Below, piece by piece: positions 9,757-19,858 of a stretch of 64,000 bases of DNA. The notes under the pieces are model-generated. The model saw nothing but the letters and a program-made list of their open reading frames with translations, was not told the origin of the DNA and searched no databases. The stretch's first letter is position 1. The number at the start of each line of letters is the position of its first letter. Both the position numbers and the translations under genes were made by a program. Source of the stretch: Haemaphysalis longicornis (taxonomy: Eukaryota; Arthropoda; Arachnida; Ixodida; Ixodidae); NCBI GenBank assembly GCA_013339765.2, contig CM023448.1, forward strand, positions 110,497,118-110,561,117. Direction: 5' to 3'.

Positions 9757-10275
9757 CAGGCGAGTTTCACCACGGCGACCCAAAACGACCAATTAGCGTG
9801 GCCAAATGTGCGAATTTGGCGAATGATCCGCCACGGTGGCTCAATGGCTAAGGCGTTGTGCTGCTGAGCACGACGACGCGGGTTCGATTCCCGGCCGCGG
9901 CGGCCGCATTTCTGATGGAGGCGAAAAGCAAAAACGCCAGTGTGTACGAGATTTTGGCGCACGGTAAAGATCCCGATGTGGTCAAAATAAATCCGGAGCC
10001 TTCCACTACGGCGCGCCTCATCGCTTGCGTTGCATCGGCGCGTTAAACCCGACATTCAATCAATCAATTGGGCGAATGACGGGGCCCAGCATGCGATTGC
10101 AATAAAAAATAGAATTTCCGCTGGGGCAACACCACAAGGCGTGCATGTGCGCCGTTGTCCCTGCGCAGATGCCCTTTTTCCGCCTAATCGTACCATCTGC
10201 CTGGTTATTCGCCGAATTCGGCCATTTGGTCATGCTGATCGGTCGTTTTTGGGTCGTCGTGGTGAAGTCCACCTG
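9757..10275. mobile_element. MITE with about 70 bp inverted ends, split by a SINE
   Basis: The left arm (about 9757-9836) and right arm (about 10200-10275) are inverted partners. Both contain CACCACG-CGACCCAAAA, then ACGACC, then a GCGAATT/GGCGAAT block. No coding frame is present. A SINE (9837-10070) sits between GGCGAATGA at 9828-9836 and its copy at 10071-10079, so the SINE landed later. A relative lies at 27894-28133, sharing GGCGAATGAC, GGCCCAGCAT and inverted ends. Confidence 0.75.
9837..10070 (+). mobile_element. Ruka-like SINE, copy 2, with 9 bp target duplication
   Basis: This is the best preserved head: A box around GGTGGCTCAATGGCTAAGGC and a perfect B box GGTTCGATTCC. It is followed by the usual body (GATGGAGGCGAAAAGC, then GTGGTCAAAATAAATCCGG) and an AATCAATCAATT tail. 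GGCGAATGA flanks it on both sides (9828-9836 and 10071-10079), which is good evidence for target-primed insertion. Confidence 0.95.
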
Positions 10276-10304
10276 TGACCATTTCTTACAGCACATAGTC
10301 TACC

Positions 10305-10595
10305 GACACGGTTAAGCTGACTTTTACGCTTTAGTGTCCATTTAGGCGTTTCGGAATTTTAGTAAGAAGGTGTTCAGTTTGCAGGCACCGTCAGGATGAG
10401 AAGTGTATGCGACGACATTTTTGAGGGGGCAATATTCGCTGTTCTCAACATGAAAACGATGCTAGCTGGTATAGTCATCACAACAGGTAAACGCCACACA
10501 GGATTTTATTGTCTGCACACCTTGCGGAGACACCTTGCGGAGACCTTGCGGCACACCTTGCGGATACATCTTAAGCATTCAAAGTAGCCCACAGT
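10305..10595 (+). repeat. Dispersed repeat, plus copy (partner at 18590)
   Basis: The segment has an inverted partner at 18590-18905. Shared landmarks in order: GACACGGTTAAGCTGAC, TTTAGTGTCCATTTA, GTTTGCAGGCACC, TGAGGGGGCAA, CGATGCTAGCTGGT, AGGTAAACGCCA, CAGGATTTTATT and GGCATTCAAAGTAG (here AAGCATTCAAAGTAG). It has no coding frame. The class is unknown. A short internal tandem (ACCTTGCGGAG) at 10520-10565 is not in the partner. Confidence 0.75.
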
Positions 10596-10605
10596 CGACA
10601 AACAC

Positions 10606-11270
10606 TCATTGGTTAAACACTTTGGTTAAACACTCATTGTTTCGGTATGTAGTGGGCACCACAAACATCTTCAGCACCTTCACCAATAGACGTGGGCCCA
10701 CTTCAGTCGACGGCCCGATCCCCTGGCAGAGCGTCGCAAAGCCCACGCTCAGGCACAGCGTAGCAGGACTCTGCAGCAGGCTCGGCAGCCGACTTGTCGT
10801 CCCACGATTCCGGGAGGACCGCTGATTACGCTCGTAGACAAGTCCCCCACCAAGTGCCGGATCTTTTGTTGACGCCGCTCTGCTTGGGTCAGCTGTCCTC
10901 ACGGATAACGTTCCTGCACGAGGATCACTTGTGCGATGGGAAATACGGGACGGCGGGCATCATCCCGACCACGGGTCCACTTCCTGTTCCAGTACAGCAT
11001 GAACGTGCTCGCCCTCACTACCAGCACCCCGGACGGCCTCGGGATGTCGGGGAACACCACTATCAGCGGCGGCATCCTGCACAGTGCGTTCAACAAGGTG
11101 AAGAACCTCGCGCGTGCAGGAAGGACACATATACGCCACAGCGAGGCGGTGATGGCGCCCTCGATTACAATGCACGTGTGCACACGAGCAGCGCTCGCCA
11201 GGGCGCAAACACGCAATCCATATCCCGTAGAAGCACGCGCGGGCTACGAGCACGTCTGACAGAAGTAACC
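10606..11270 (-). pseudogene. Possible mobile-element coding remnant, class unknown
   Basis: The minus strand has several overlapping open frames, and the region is GC-richer than its surroundings. The one at 10899-11216 reads FFTLLNALCRMPPLIVVFPD and SGVLVVRASTFMLYWNRKW, which has the hydrophobic texture of a real protein. I cannot name a family with confidence; a LINE ORF2 tail is one possibility. Whether it is coding at all needs a protein search. Confidence 0.3.
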
Positions 11271-11559
11271 TGACTAAACCGGATAAAAACATCTGAACTT
11301 AAGCAGATAACACGGAAAACAAACAAAGTTGGCAAAACAGCCCCAAAGCAAAAAAAAAAAAAAATACACACCCACAATGCTTACCGCGCCACGATATTCC
11401 GTTCCAGATAGGTGGTACAAGTCGGTAGTTCCGGTGTGATGCAAGACATTAATTAAACGGGCTAAAAGTCCGCGTCCCACATGTAAACCAACCTGAAAGA
11501 TACCAAACCACTTTTCTTAATACGAAAAGAATGCGCGGAATTGAGCTAAGGAAATACGC
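11271..11559. other. Unassigned DNA with poly(A) run
   Basis: Contains an A run at about 11348-11364. No other structure was recognised. Confidence 0.5.
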
Positions 11560-11752
11560 CCGCCGCGGTGGCTCAAGGAGCCCAAGGACGCGGGTTCGAT
11601 GGAGGCGACAGGCGAAAATGCCCGTGTTCTCGCGATTTCGGCACATGTTAAATATCACTGCAGGTGGCCAAAATTAATCTGGAGCCCTCCACTACGGCGC
11701 GCGCCTCATCGCCTGTGTAGCTTCGGCACGTTAAAACCTCATAATAATAACC
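11560..11752 (+). mobile_element. Ruka-like SINE, copy 3, head internally deleted
   Basis: CGCCGCGGTGGCTCAAGGAG is followed at once by GGACGCGGGTTCGATGGAGG, so most of the tRNA-like head is lost between the A and B boxes. The body (GGTGGCCAAAATTAATCTGG, then GAGCCCTCCACTACGGCGC) and a CATAATAATAA tail remain. AGCTAAGG occurs just before (11544-11551) and just after (11753-11760) and is a likely target duplication. Confidence 0.88.
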
Positions 11753-12534
11753 AGCTAAGGGAACACTTCGCAATAAAAAATATCACGGGGGTTCAAAAAA
11801 CCGCGATTGTTCAGAAAATCACGGCTCTACCACTGGGTTGTTCTAACGAACCAGTAGATGGCGCTGGGTGCGCACGGGGAATGCCAGGCTTGTACCCACC
11901 AGGGAACGGAATCCCGCTAAGCCCGCAGCTACCCTTCGCTGAGCTAGCTACGGAACAATCGAAACTAACCTGAAGGAAACAACCACCAAACTTATAGGAA
12001 ATATAAACGAAAAAAAAACCAATACCAATAGAACTAGAATAATGTACGAAATATTCAATAAAGAGTAGCCGAAAAGGGCAAAAAGGGACCACACCAGCAC
12101 AACGCGCAAATACGAGAGCTCGAACTGGCATAAAGTGAACAAAGCTATGCGAAATTTCATTCATAATGCCCAAAGACGTCATAAATAGATAACACGCGTG
12201 ATAAAAATAAATCTGTTTGCAGTAAAAACAACAAGTCCCACGCTTAGCGGCGTTGAACTTCGCAAGCTTGAGAAGCTTGCTTTCATGAATCGGAACCTCT
12301 ACATCACGAGGCCAGCGGCCCAGAGAGGGAGAGAGGGAGAAACATTTTAATGAGCTCGAAAGGGAGAGTGGAACCCTAGTCCGGGTCTCCATGAGTCCTT
12401 TGTGACGGGTGGTTATTCGTCGAATTAGGCCGATAGTTTGGTTTACATGCGATGTAATTAGCGATATAAATTGAGTGTTTGATCTGTTACGCTGTATGAA
12501 AAGACCAAGAATTTTGATACTTCCTACTGTTGGG
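11753..12534. other. Unassigned DNA with a possible reversed LINE tail
   Basis: Around 12320-12360 the plus strand has a GAGAGGGAGAGAGGGAGAAA run followed by CATTTTAATG. Read in reverse this is an AATAAAATG-like signal followed by CT repeats, a layout seen at LINE 3' ends elsewhere in the window. A 193-codon minus frame (11811-12392) is AT-rich and hydrophobic by composition and I do not accept it as a gene. Confidence 0.4.
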
Positions 12535-12785
12535 ACGGTGTTTTTGGTCCCAATCTGAATTTTATTGTCCGGTGGGGCTTCCGATCTACGCTTCGCGGGT
12601 AGAAGAAGGAGCTCAGATTTCTGAGGTGAACAGTTGAGTCCTGCCGCACCCGCCTCCCGCCGGGGATCCGGGGATCCAAATCTCCCTGGTGAACCGAGCC
12701 ACCGCTGTCGCCGTCAGGCTCATGCCACCGGCCACCCCGCCCTCTTAACTGCCGTGTACAATAAAGTTTCTCTCTCTCTCTCTCC
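12535..12785 (+). mobile_element. Probable LINE 3' end with (CT)n tail
   Basis: GTGTACAATAAAGTTTCTCT leads into CTCTCTCTCTCT at 12753-12784. Polyadenylation-like AATAAA followed by a short simple repeat is how several tick LINE fragments in this window end (compare 35985-36030 and 18005-18040). The preceding 200 bp is GC-rich and could be the 3' untranslated part. No conserved protein was recognised. Confidence 0.45.
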
Positions 12786-13027
12786 AGCTCTCCATGTGTT
12801 GCCATAGCCGTCTTTGCCCGTCTGGTCCTCCAGTTTACAGCTGGTCAACAGACCCCCACACCTCAGGAAGGGAACGTGCGGAGAGCGGTGGTAGGGCTCG
12901 GTTGTGAGTGTATTCCAGAATTATATGCTGGAGGGTACCTAGCTCTGGACAAAATTTGCATACAGAAGGGCGCTGTGTGTTGAAAATAAATGCATTCGGA
13001 CTGGACAGAGCCTTTTAAGCTTAGGTT

Positions 13028-13456
13028 GAACGGTCAATAACCAGAAAAAATACCAAGAAAATGCCGAGCGCACGTGAGCGTGCATCTCGTGATGTTTCTT
13101 GTAACATCACGCACCCAAGTGGAGGATTGGCCAGAAATCGGGCGTAAGAGGGGATAATGCGCCCGATACGCAAACCTTTCAATTACAAACTTAAGAATTT
13201 GAATGAATAAAGAGCATATAATCACAAGCGACTCTTGGTTGCGCCGTCAATGAACAGAAAACATACTAAGGAGCTGCAGAGCGCAGGCAAGCCTGCGCCT
13301 CGTGATGTTTTGTAACATGGCACGCACCCAAGTGGGGGATTGGCCAGGTATTGGGCGTAAGGAGGACTAATGCACCCGCTACTCAAAACTTTCAATTCGA
13401 AACCTGAGCATTTGAGTGAAGAAATGGCATATAATCACAAGCGAGAATTGGTTGCA
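13028..13456. repeat. Tandem duplication, period about 213 bp
   Basis: Two units, about 13028-13240 and 13241-13456. Both contain CGTGATGTTT, CACGCACCCAAGTG, GGATTGGCCAG, GGGCGTAAG, CATATAATCACAAGCGA and GGTTGC in the same order and spacing (the CGTGATG landmark is at 13088 and 13301). There is no coding frame. The second unit ends in GGATGATGATGATGATT. The GGATTGGCCA core also recurs at about 15903, 16117 and 19341. Confidence 0.85.
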
Positions 13457-14485
13457 ACGTTAAGGATGATGATGATGATTGCTATTGGTTTCCCCTTTGT
13501 AGCGGGGTGATGACGTGTCATCGTACTAAAAAGGACTAATATACCTATGTTTTCCACTCTTGGTTCAATACTAGCGATGCTTAGGGCAGGTACAAAAAAC
13601 TTATTAGGCTCAAAATAGTTTTTTTTTATCCTGTTACAGGTGGTACTGTAGCGACACCATCGCCATCGTCATCATGAGCGCCACAATCACCATCAGCGGA
13701 CTGGCTTGGCACGTGGGCAGTGACACGTGACACAGGAGGGATGGAACACGACTGCGCACCTGGGCGGACGCTTGTCCACGCCGCTCCCACTTCTGGCCGG
13801 GCCTACGCTCTCCAATAAAATGTAGGGAGCCGCACCCGCCACACCAACCGAGTCTGCTCCCTTCTGTACAAAAACGCGCGCGCCACCTGTCGTCTGCTCC
13901 TGACGTCACATGCCACACTAATAATGCCGAGACTTTGCTAGCTGGTACCACCGCCAAGCGGATATCTCAAGGTAAAATGCGAGCGGCTCGGCTTGATTAG
14001 CCGTTTCGGCGTCTTCTTCTTCTTTCTAAGCCGCCTTCTTTCTCAGACGGAAGCCAGCGGCTTCCTTGTAACTAGTAGTAAAGGACCTTACTTAAAAGGA
14101 CCTTACTTTGCGTTCGGTTCGGTCTTCTGCTGACGAGTGCCATATATAGAAAGGGTAAATGGTTCTCAACGACTTATATGGCGGTCGTGGAGTTGAGCTT
14201 ATCGAGACGAACACAGCTCCTTTGTGACATCCAGCTTACGCCATTGCGCAAGCTGGCTTGGTTGTTTTTTTTTGTCTGGTCGCCCAGTAAAACTGCGTAA
14301 TTTCTTGATAGGTGAGAAGTAGTGTATCGCTTGCGCAGAGTATAAAATGCACCTACACATCTGTTGCAACGTTCCCCAAGATGGCGCAACGCGTCATTCG
14401 CCTCTACGGGATATTAAATAAAAATCGGAGCTGGTAAACAGCAGCTAAACTACAAAAAAATCAATAAAGGATGAAGCTGCTATTC
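13457..14485. other. Unassigned DNA
   Basis: Contains a short GAT-repeat at 13465-13480 and a direct repeat of AAAGGACCTTACTT near 14080-14110. No gene is supported. Confidence 0.55.
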
Positions 14486-14506
14486 ACCACCACCACCATC
14501 ACCACC

Positions 14507-14551
<45 letters not shown>
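14486..14551. repeat. (CAC)n/(CAT)n trinucleotide tail
   Basis: CACCAC repeats pass into CATCATCAT. On the minus strand this is a GATGATG tail directly after the LINE stop codon, typical for the simple-repeat tails of RTE-clade LINEs. Confidence 0.93.
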
Positions 14552-14552
<1 letters not shown>

Positions 14553-14565
14553 GTCTGTCTACGCT

Positions 14566-14999
14566 TACTGTAGGGCAAAAGCCTCTCCCATAGATCTCCA
14601 ATTATCCCGGTCCTGCGCTAACAGCGACCAATTTATCACCGCAAACTTCTTTATCTCATCTGCCCATCTAACTTTCTACCACCACCTGCCACGCTTGCCT
14701 TCTCTAGGGATTCACTCTGTTGTGCTTAATGACCTACGATTATCTTGCCTTTGCATTATGTGCCCCTCCCACACCAATTTCTTCTTAATTTCTACTAATA
14801 CGTCCTTAACACGCGTTTGTTCCCTGACCCACTCCGTTCTCTTCTTGTCTCTTAACGTTACACCTATGATCTTCCGTTCCATTGCTCGCTGAGTCGTCCT
14901 CAATTTAAGTTGAACCCTCTTAGTGAGCCTCCAAGTTTCTGCCCCGTAGGTGAGCACCGGTAAAATGCAGCTGTTATACACTTTCCTATTCAGGGACAA
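14566..14999 (-). pseudogene. RTE-type LINE, C-terminal reverse transcriptase end
   Basis: The minus-strand frame reads RKVYNSCILPVLTYGAETW (from 14990) and then an RTTQRAMERKIIGVTLRDKK block with a WVREQTRVKDVL helix. A frame change near 14712 leads to WADEIKKFAVINWSLLAQDR and NWRSMGEAFALQ before the stop at 14566-14568. This is the conserved post-palm and C-terminal part of RTE-like ORF2 proteins. The catalytic reverse transcriptase motifs and the endonuclease are missing, so it is a 5'-truncated insertion, as usual for LINEs. The GAT-repeat tail follows directly. Confidence 0.85.
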
Positions 15000-17189
15000 T
15001 GGTGCTATTACACATCAGTGAAATCTGAATTCCCTCGACATTATATAATTTCTAACAATCAAAGATGCCTGACTCAGACACATGGACGCTGACTAAGAAA
15101 CAAACCTCCATATTTTTACGGCTCTGCTTGTAACCACAAAAGCATGCAGAAAGGTTGAGAAAAGTTCGTAATACTGGTGACTGTGTCTAGTAGAAATTAA
15201 CGAAAGAAAGACAACATATTATGTCATGAAAAGACATTAAAAATATCGCAGTTACAGAATTAGTCACGCCAATGAATCATTTAAACGGATTCAAATTTCT
15301 GACAAATTCAAGAACAGTGAGAGTATTTACCGCGCAGTCATCAAGCGGGCGTTGCGAGATGATCCCCGACGAGAAGACCACTCCGCGCCAGGACGTCGAC
15401 GATCCCCGCGGACTCGCGCACCCCCGACTCCCGGCATAGGGCCCCGTGACGATGCAGGACGGGAATACTCGTGGAAGGACATCCTGGGAACACACAGTTG
15501 CGTCTGGCTCAGAAACTCGACTACCAGGGCCACAGCAGCCTCAGAAGGCAGGAGAGCTCCGCGGGGCCTTCCAAAAACTCCGATCATAAAAATATATAGA
15601 GCGTCATGTAACCTCCGCAGTGGACGGCAAAGTCTCGACACCCTGTTCTGAGCTAGCAGCTAACCCTGACTGCCGTTTCTCCGTTCCGGTCCTTCGCTAG
15701 TTATCTTTCAGTTCATGAAACACCACAATCGATTACCTTCATCAACCAGTGAGTGCGTCAGGAAACGTAGCTTGGTCGCGGTGTGGTTCCAGTGGTTTGC
15801 CCACATGCACATCAGGTGCTCGTTACGTGCACGACCGGATGCGTGACCTCGCCTGATTGGTCGGTTGATTTAATAGAACTAATTGGCGCATACTCCTGTA
15901 GGGGATTGGCCAAGACGCTAGAAATAATAAGTCGAACAATTGTTGACCTACTTTTGAGGTGATTGGAAAATCTGGGGGAAAAAAATGAAAAGCTTAGGAA
16001 GCATAATTATTGCGTTAGTATCCTGCGCTCATCGACTAACACGGGGGCCTCGTGAGCTCTCCCGTTGTCGTGATGATGATGCTCCCCATCACTTCCTCAT
16101 TGCGGTAGGCGGTAGCCACAAGGAGGGATTGGCCGTGGCTTTGAAAAGAAAAAAATAAGCTGAAATTCCAAGCGCAGAAGAGTAATGTTATAGAAAAAAA
16201 AACTAATTGGTTCCGCAAGTACACCAGGATGCAAAAAATGAAGCCCGTGTATACAAGGAAGAGTTACAGTGTCCCAAATGAAGTCCTGAATGTACGGTAA
16301 TGGCTTCTGCGCCACATTCCGTTTCCGCATTGCCTTTACCTTAGTCGTCGTTACTGGTGGACCTCCCAAGAGCCCCGCCTTGTCGCATCGCCTCCCAAAC
16401 TAGCCTAGAAAGGAATGGGCGCTTTCCCGTGGGACCCTGTGGTTGCCGAGAAGACCATAACTGTCGACTGATTCTGCGACCTGCAGTGCAAGCGTGCAGT
16501 GACCATGACAGAACACGGCCACCTGCCGCGGCATGTGCACCGCAAAGTTCCGAAAGAATGCCCACCCAAAGTACAGAGATATCTAATTAAAAATACGGGA
16601 TGGGCGAACGTTCGGGTCAGGTGCGAAAAACTACAAAAAAGTGGCCGCACCGCCAACCAATACTGCGGACATATCAAATAAAAAGTCGTACAAGCTGTGC
16701 CTCTGTTCTGAAAAATCGAGACATCGGCGGTGTTCGCGGCCACGGACGTTTTCGCGGGGGGACCTCCCTGGGCTTTCGAAGGCGTCCAAGCTAGCGCGAT
16801 TCTAGGGAGTGGGCGATCGTTGGGTTCTATTATTAAATTGATTATTTCACCCATAAAGGGGGGCTGGGCAATGATTCGGGGGAAGGTGTTCTCTCAGAAC
16901 TTTACGGTAGTCACAAATGGACCCTTCGGACCAAGGAAAGAGGAGAAATGCTTTTATCAGTCGTAACCTCGCTCTAGCTCTTTACCTCATAGGCTCAAGC
17001 GATCATACATCTGTTTAAATAATTGATGCTGGATAATGATTTATTTTAAAGGGGTGTCATTTTCAGTGCGGTGGACTGTTTCAAAGGGTGTTGTCCTCGA
17101 CGTTACGCCGTGCCAAGACGCCCTGGCATTGGAAATCGGTTCGCGCTCGCGTATCCAGCAATATATTTGCGTATTGCGCCAGATACGCA
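15000..17189. other. Unassigned DNA with two GGATTGGCC motif sites
   Basis: Sites with GGGGATTGGCCAAGACG (about 15901) and GGAGGGATTGGCCGTGG (about 16115) match the core of the tandem unit at 13028-13456. No coding frame with family resemblance was found. The GC-rich part at 15340-15560 has paired open frames on both strands without recognisable motifs. Confidence 0.5.
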
Positions 17190-17700
17190 CGCCTTCAAAT
17201 GAAAAACACTCAGGGCCATTCCACTGTGGGAAGGATGACCAGCGGAGCTGCTCGCAGTCCAAGAAGTGCACGAAACAGACCCACTGCTTGAAATTTCCCA
17301 TTATACTTCCTGGTCAATAAGCTGAATGAAACTTGGGTGGACAGAGCTTTAGTCTAGATGAGAAGCATGGGGCTATCCGTTTCCCCATCTATATGAAGAC
17401 CATGTATTGGCACCACACGGTAAGTTCCACAATATTTACAACTTTATTGTGAACTACGTAATTTAAAAAAAGTATCTGGAGCTCGGCGTAATGTTGCAGT
17501 CATGCCTGTGGCTAATTGCAATATAATTTGTTTCGACACAGTTTCGATGAAACAAGAGTTACAACCATTTTATCTAACCATAATACCTCTGGTGGTGGAC
17601 ATGTATTGACAGCAGGCGGGAGTTATGCAACGTTTGCAACTTGACTGGGAACGAATTATATGAAACTTGGGGCAATGGCAGAGTCGTCCTCGCTGGCAAT
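17190..17700 (+). repeat. Diverged dispersed repeat (related block at 63605)
   Basis: Landmarks CATTCCACTGTGGGAAGGAT, GAGTGCACGAAACA-like (here AAGTGCACGAAACAG), ATACTTCCTGGTCAAT and ACAGAGCTTTAGTCTA also occur in altered form and the same order at 63605-63780. The block goes on with GGCACCAC, then an AATTTAAAAAAAGTATCTGG tract and CAGGCGGGAGTTATGCAAC. No coding frame is seen. Boundaries are approximate. Confidence 0.5.
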
Positions 17701-17869
17701 TTTGGTATGATTTTTTTTAAAGATACCTACATTAGATTGGGAGCTACAGAGCGTTTTTTGGAGACTAGCAGGTGACGAGGAGGAAGAAGAGACCATGCGC
17801 CCTTGCAAAGGACACGGGAACCTCGGACCGGCTATGATGCCGCCAGTGCTGTGCATGCTGCGCGGCTTG

Positions 17870-18040
17870 TGAACCGTCATCTTATTCTACCTTTGTATCT
17901 TTTTTTCTCTCCACCCTCTTTTCTGTCTATCCTCCTCCTAGATTCAGTCTTGATGGAGGTGCCCTCAACCTGAGAGGCAGTTATCGGCTGAGTCGACTTT
18001 CGTTTCTATTCCAATAAAGCAACTCTCTCCCCGCAGTTCG
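17870..18040 (+). mobile_element. Possible LINE 3' end fragment
   Basis: GAGAGGCAGTTATCGGCTGA, then TTCTATTCCAATAAAGCAAC and CTCTCTCC form a polyadenylation-like signal plus a short CT tail. The arrangement resembles other LINE 3' ends in this window. No coding sequence remains, so the class is unknown. Confidence 0.4.
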
Positions 18041-18589
18041 CGCCCTGCAGAGCGAGCCCCAGTATCATCGTCATTGTAAATTGGTCAGTCATCGCCATAA
18101 AAAGCGTTTCACCACGGTGTCTGACGGCTCTGTTCCCTGCCGGCTAAACCGCACCGAGGTGGTCGCTCCGCGACAGCATTCACCAAAAAGTTTGCTTTGC
18201 CGGAAGATTCATCTTGTCAACGCCACTTTTTAGAGCGAAAGTTTTTATGCCTTACTGATGGTCTCGTGCGTCCGAGCAAAACTTAAAGCAGAAAGTTAAA
18301 CTTTCAACAAACCGCCCTAAAGCGATTAGGATGATGATGAAATACACTGCACCAAAGCCAACTTTAAACACACTGCAATAAACTGATCATGTTGATGATG
18401 TTGATGATGTTGATGATGATGATGTACATTCTCTAAGCAGGGTTGTCCTTTTGCTTTGAACTTTGGCAGTTTGAATTTCGGGCTTTGGGATAGTGGATTT
18501 GGGACTTCTGCTGTGACTCAGCTTGCATGGGAGAAAGCATCGCTTTTTAACCATTTTAACCATTTTTAACCATTTAACCAAAGGAGCTT
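18041..18589. other. Unassigned DNA with (GTTGAT)n microsatellite
   Basis: 18388-18425 holds GTTGATGAT repeats. Near 18540-18585 there are imperfect AACCATTTT repeats. Nothing else was recognised. Confidence 0.55.
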
Positions 18590-18905
18590 CGATAGAATGC
18601 TCGATTGAATGCTTACTACTTTGAATGCCTAATATCAGACAACTTTGGCATAGTGTTGGTGCTGTGATATGTCTCATCAAGGTGTGCCGAAAATAAAATC
18701 CTGTGTTTGGCGTTTACCTGCTGTGATGATACACCAGCTAGCATCGTTCTCGTGTTGAGAAAAGCGAATGTTGCCCCCTCAAAACTGCCGTCGCATGCAC
18801 TTCACATCTTGATGGTGCCTGCAAACTAAATACATTCTTACCGAAATTCAGAGACGCTTAAATGGACACTAAAGTGTAAACCTTAGCTGACCTGTGTCGG
18901 GAAGG
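18590..18905 (-). repeat. Dispersed repeat, minus copy (partner at 10305)
   Basis: The reverse complement follows the order of 10305-10595 over its whole length, from the CATTCAAAGTAG end (about 18615) to the CAGCTAAGG/GACACAGG end (about 18900). Its middle, GCACACCTTGATGAGACA, differs from the plus copy, where this part is a small tandem. The two copies are clearly the same family but have many base differences. Confidence 0.75.
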
Positions 18906-19360
18906 CGAAGATAGCCCTGACAGAATCCAACGTCTATGGACCACAAAATGGCTGTTAGATGGTATGCAAAATGGCCGACTGCTCAAAGGGCAATAAGCAA
19001 GCCAATGGGTGCTCTAAATGGCGCCACACTTCTCGGGGAAGCTCCCATAAACAAACAAACCAATTAGGCGATATCGTTTAGTGAGTTTTGTGCTGGTTGG
19101 GATTTCAATCACGCTCCTACGGATTACGAGACGCCCACGTTTGGACCACCGCCCCTCAATATTTCTAGTTGACTAAGGGTGAAACTAGCGGAAGGACTGT
19201 GGCTGTCGATTTGGAAATGTGTTAAAGACAGGCACTCAGTACTACGGGATAAATTTGAGAACGATAAGTGCACAAGAAGCAATCAGCTGAGAAGAACAGC
19301 CCGTTACCCCTAGTGGCGTGCACGTACACGCCTAGAAAGGGGGATTGGCCAACTCTGTAA
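18906..19360. other. Unassigned DNA with one GGATTGGCC site
   Basis: GGGGGATTGGCCAACTC at 19339 matches the core motif of the 13 kb tandem unit, and directly beyond it lies the hAT element. No gene is supported. Confidence 0.5.
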
Positions 19361-19719
19361 CCGGAAGACAGTGTTGTACACGTTCCTGTAAAATAGGAAC
19401 GAAAGCTCGTTCCTCGTTCCTTCCCAATTTTGAAACGAGTTCCCGTTACAAGTTCCTTTATTGCGAAAGGAACGCGTTCCACTTCGAAAATTGGAACGTG
19501 TCGTTACATTAACGTTACAATTAGGTTTTTAAATTAAGATATAGTTTCGGATAATCCTGGGACGAAATTAAGTGAGAAATTTAAAACTGACATCGAACTA
19601 CGTATATTTTACGGATATTAACACAACCGGCAGCAGATTATCTGGAGATAATAATATTCAAAAGAAAATCTCCAAGGCGAATTTTTTCAGGGAGCACCGG
19701 ACAGACTCCAGACGGCGCT

Positions 19720-19858
19720 AGGACATTTCGGTGCAGGATGTTTCTGTGCGGAAATTTCGGTGTACGGACATTCCGGTGTACGGACATATCGGTGTACGGG
19801 CGTATCGGTGCTCGGACATTTCGGTGTGCGGACATTTCGGTTTGCAAACTTTTCGGCG
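19720..19858 (+). repeat. Minisatellite, left array of the hAT element
   Basis: About eight units of 16-17 bp built on GGACATTTCGGTGTGC, with variants such as GGACATATCGGTGTAC. Unit length and phase are well kept. On the minus strand this gives a spurious His-Arg-Asn-Val repeat. Confidence 0.92.

Noticed and set aside
11811..12392. 193-codon minus-strand frame
   Set aside because: No domain or motif; its hydrophobic character follows from AT-rich composition, and no neighbouring exon-like frame supports it.
19720..19858. Regular short repeats that could recall a CRISPR array
   Set aside because: There are no spacers of constant length between identical repeats, units are contiguous 16-17 bp, the setting is eukaryotic, and a mirrored array lies in the same hAT element.
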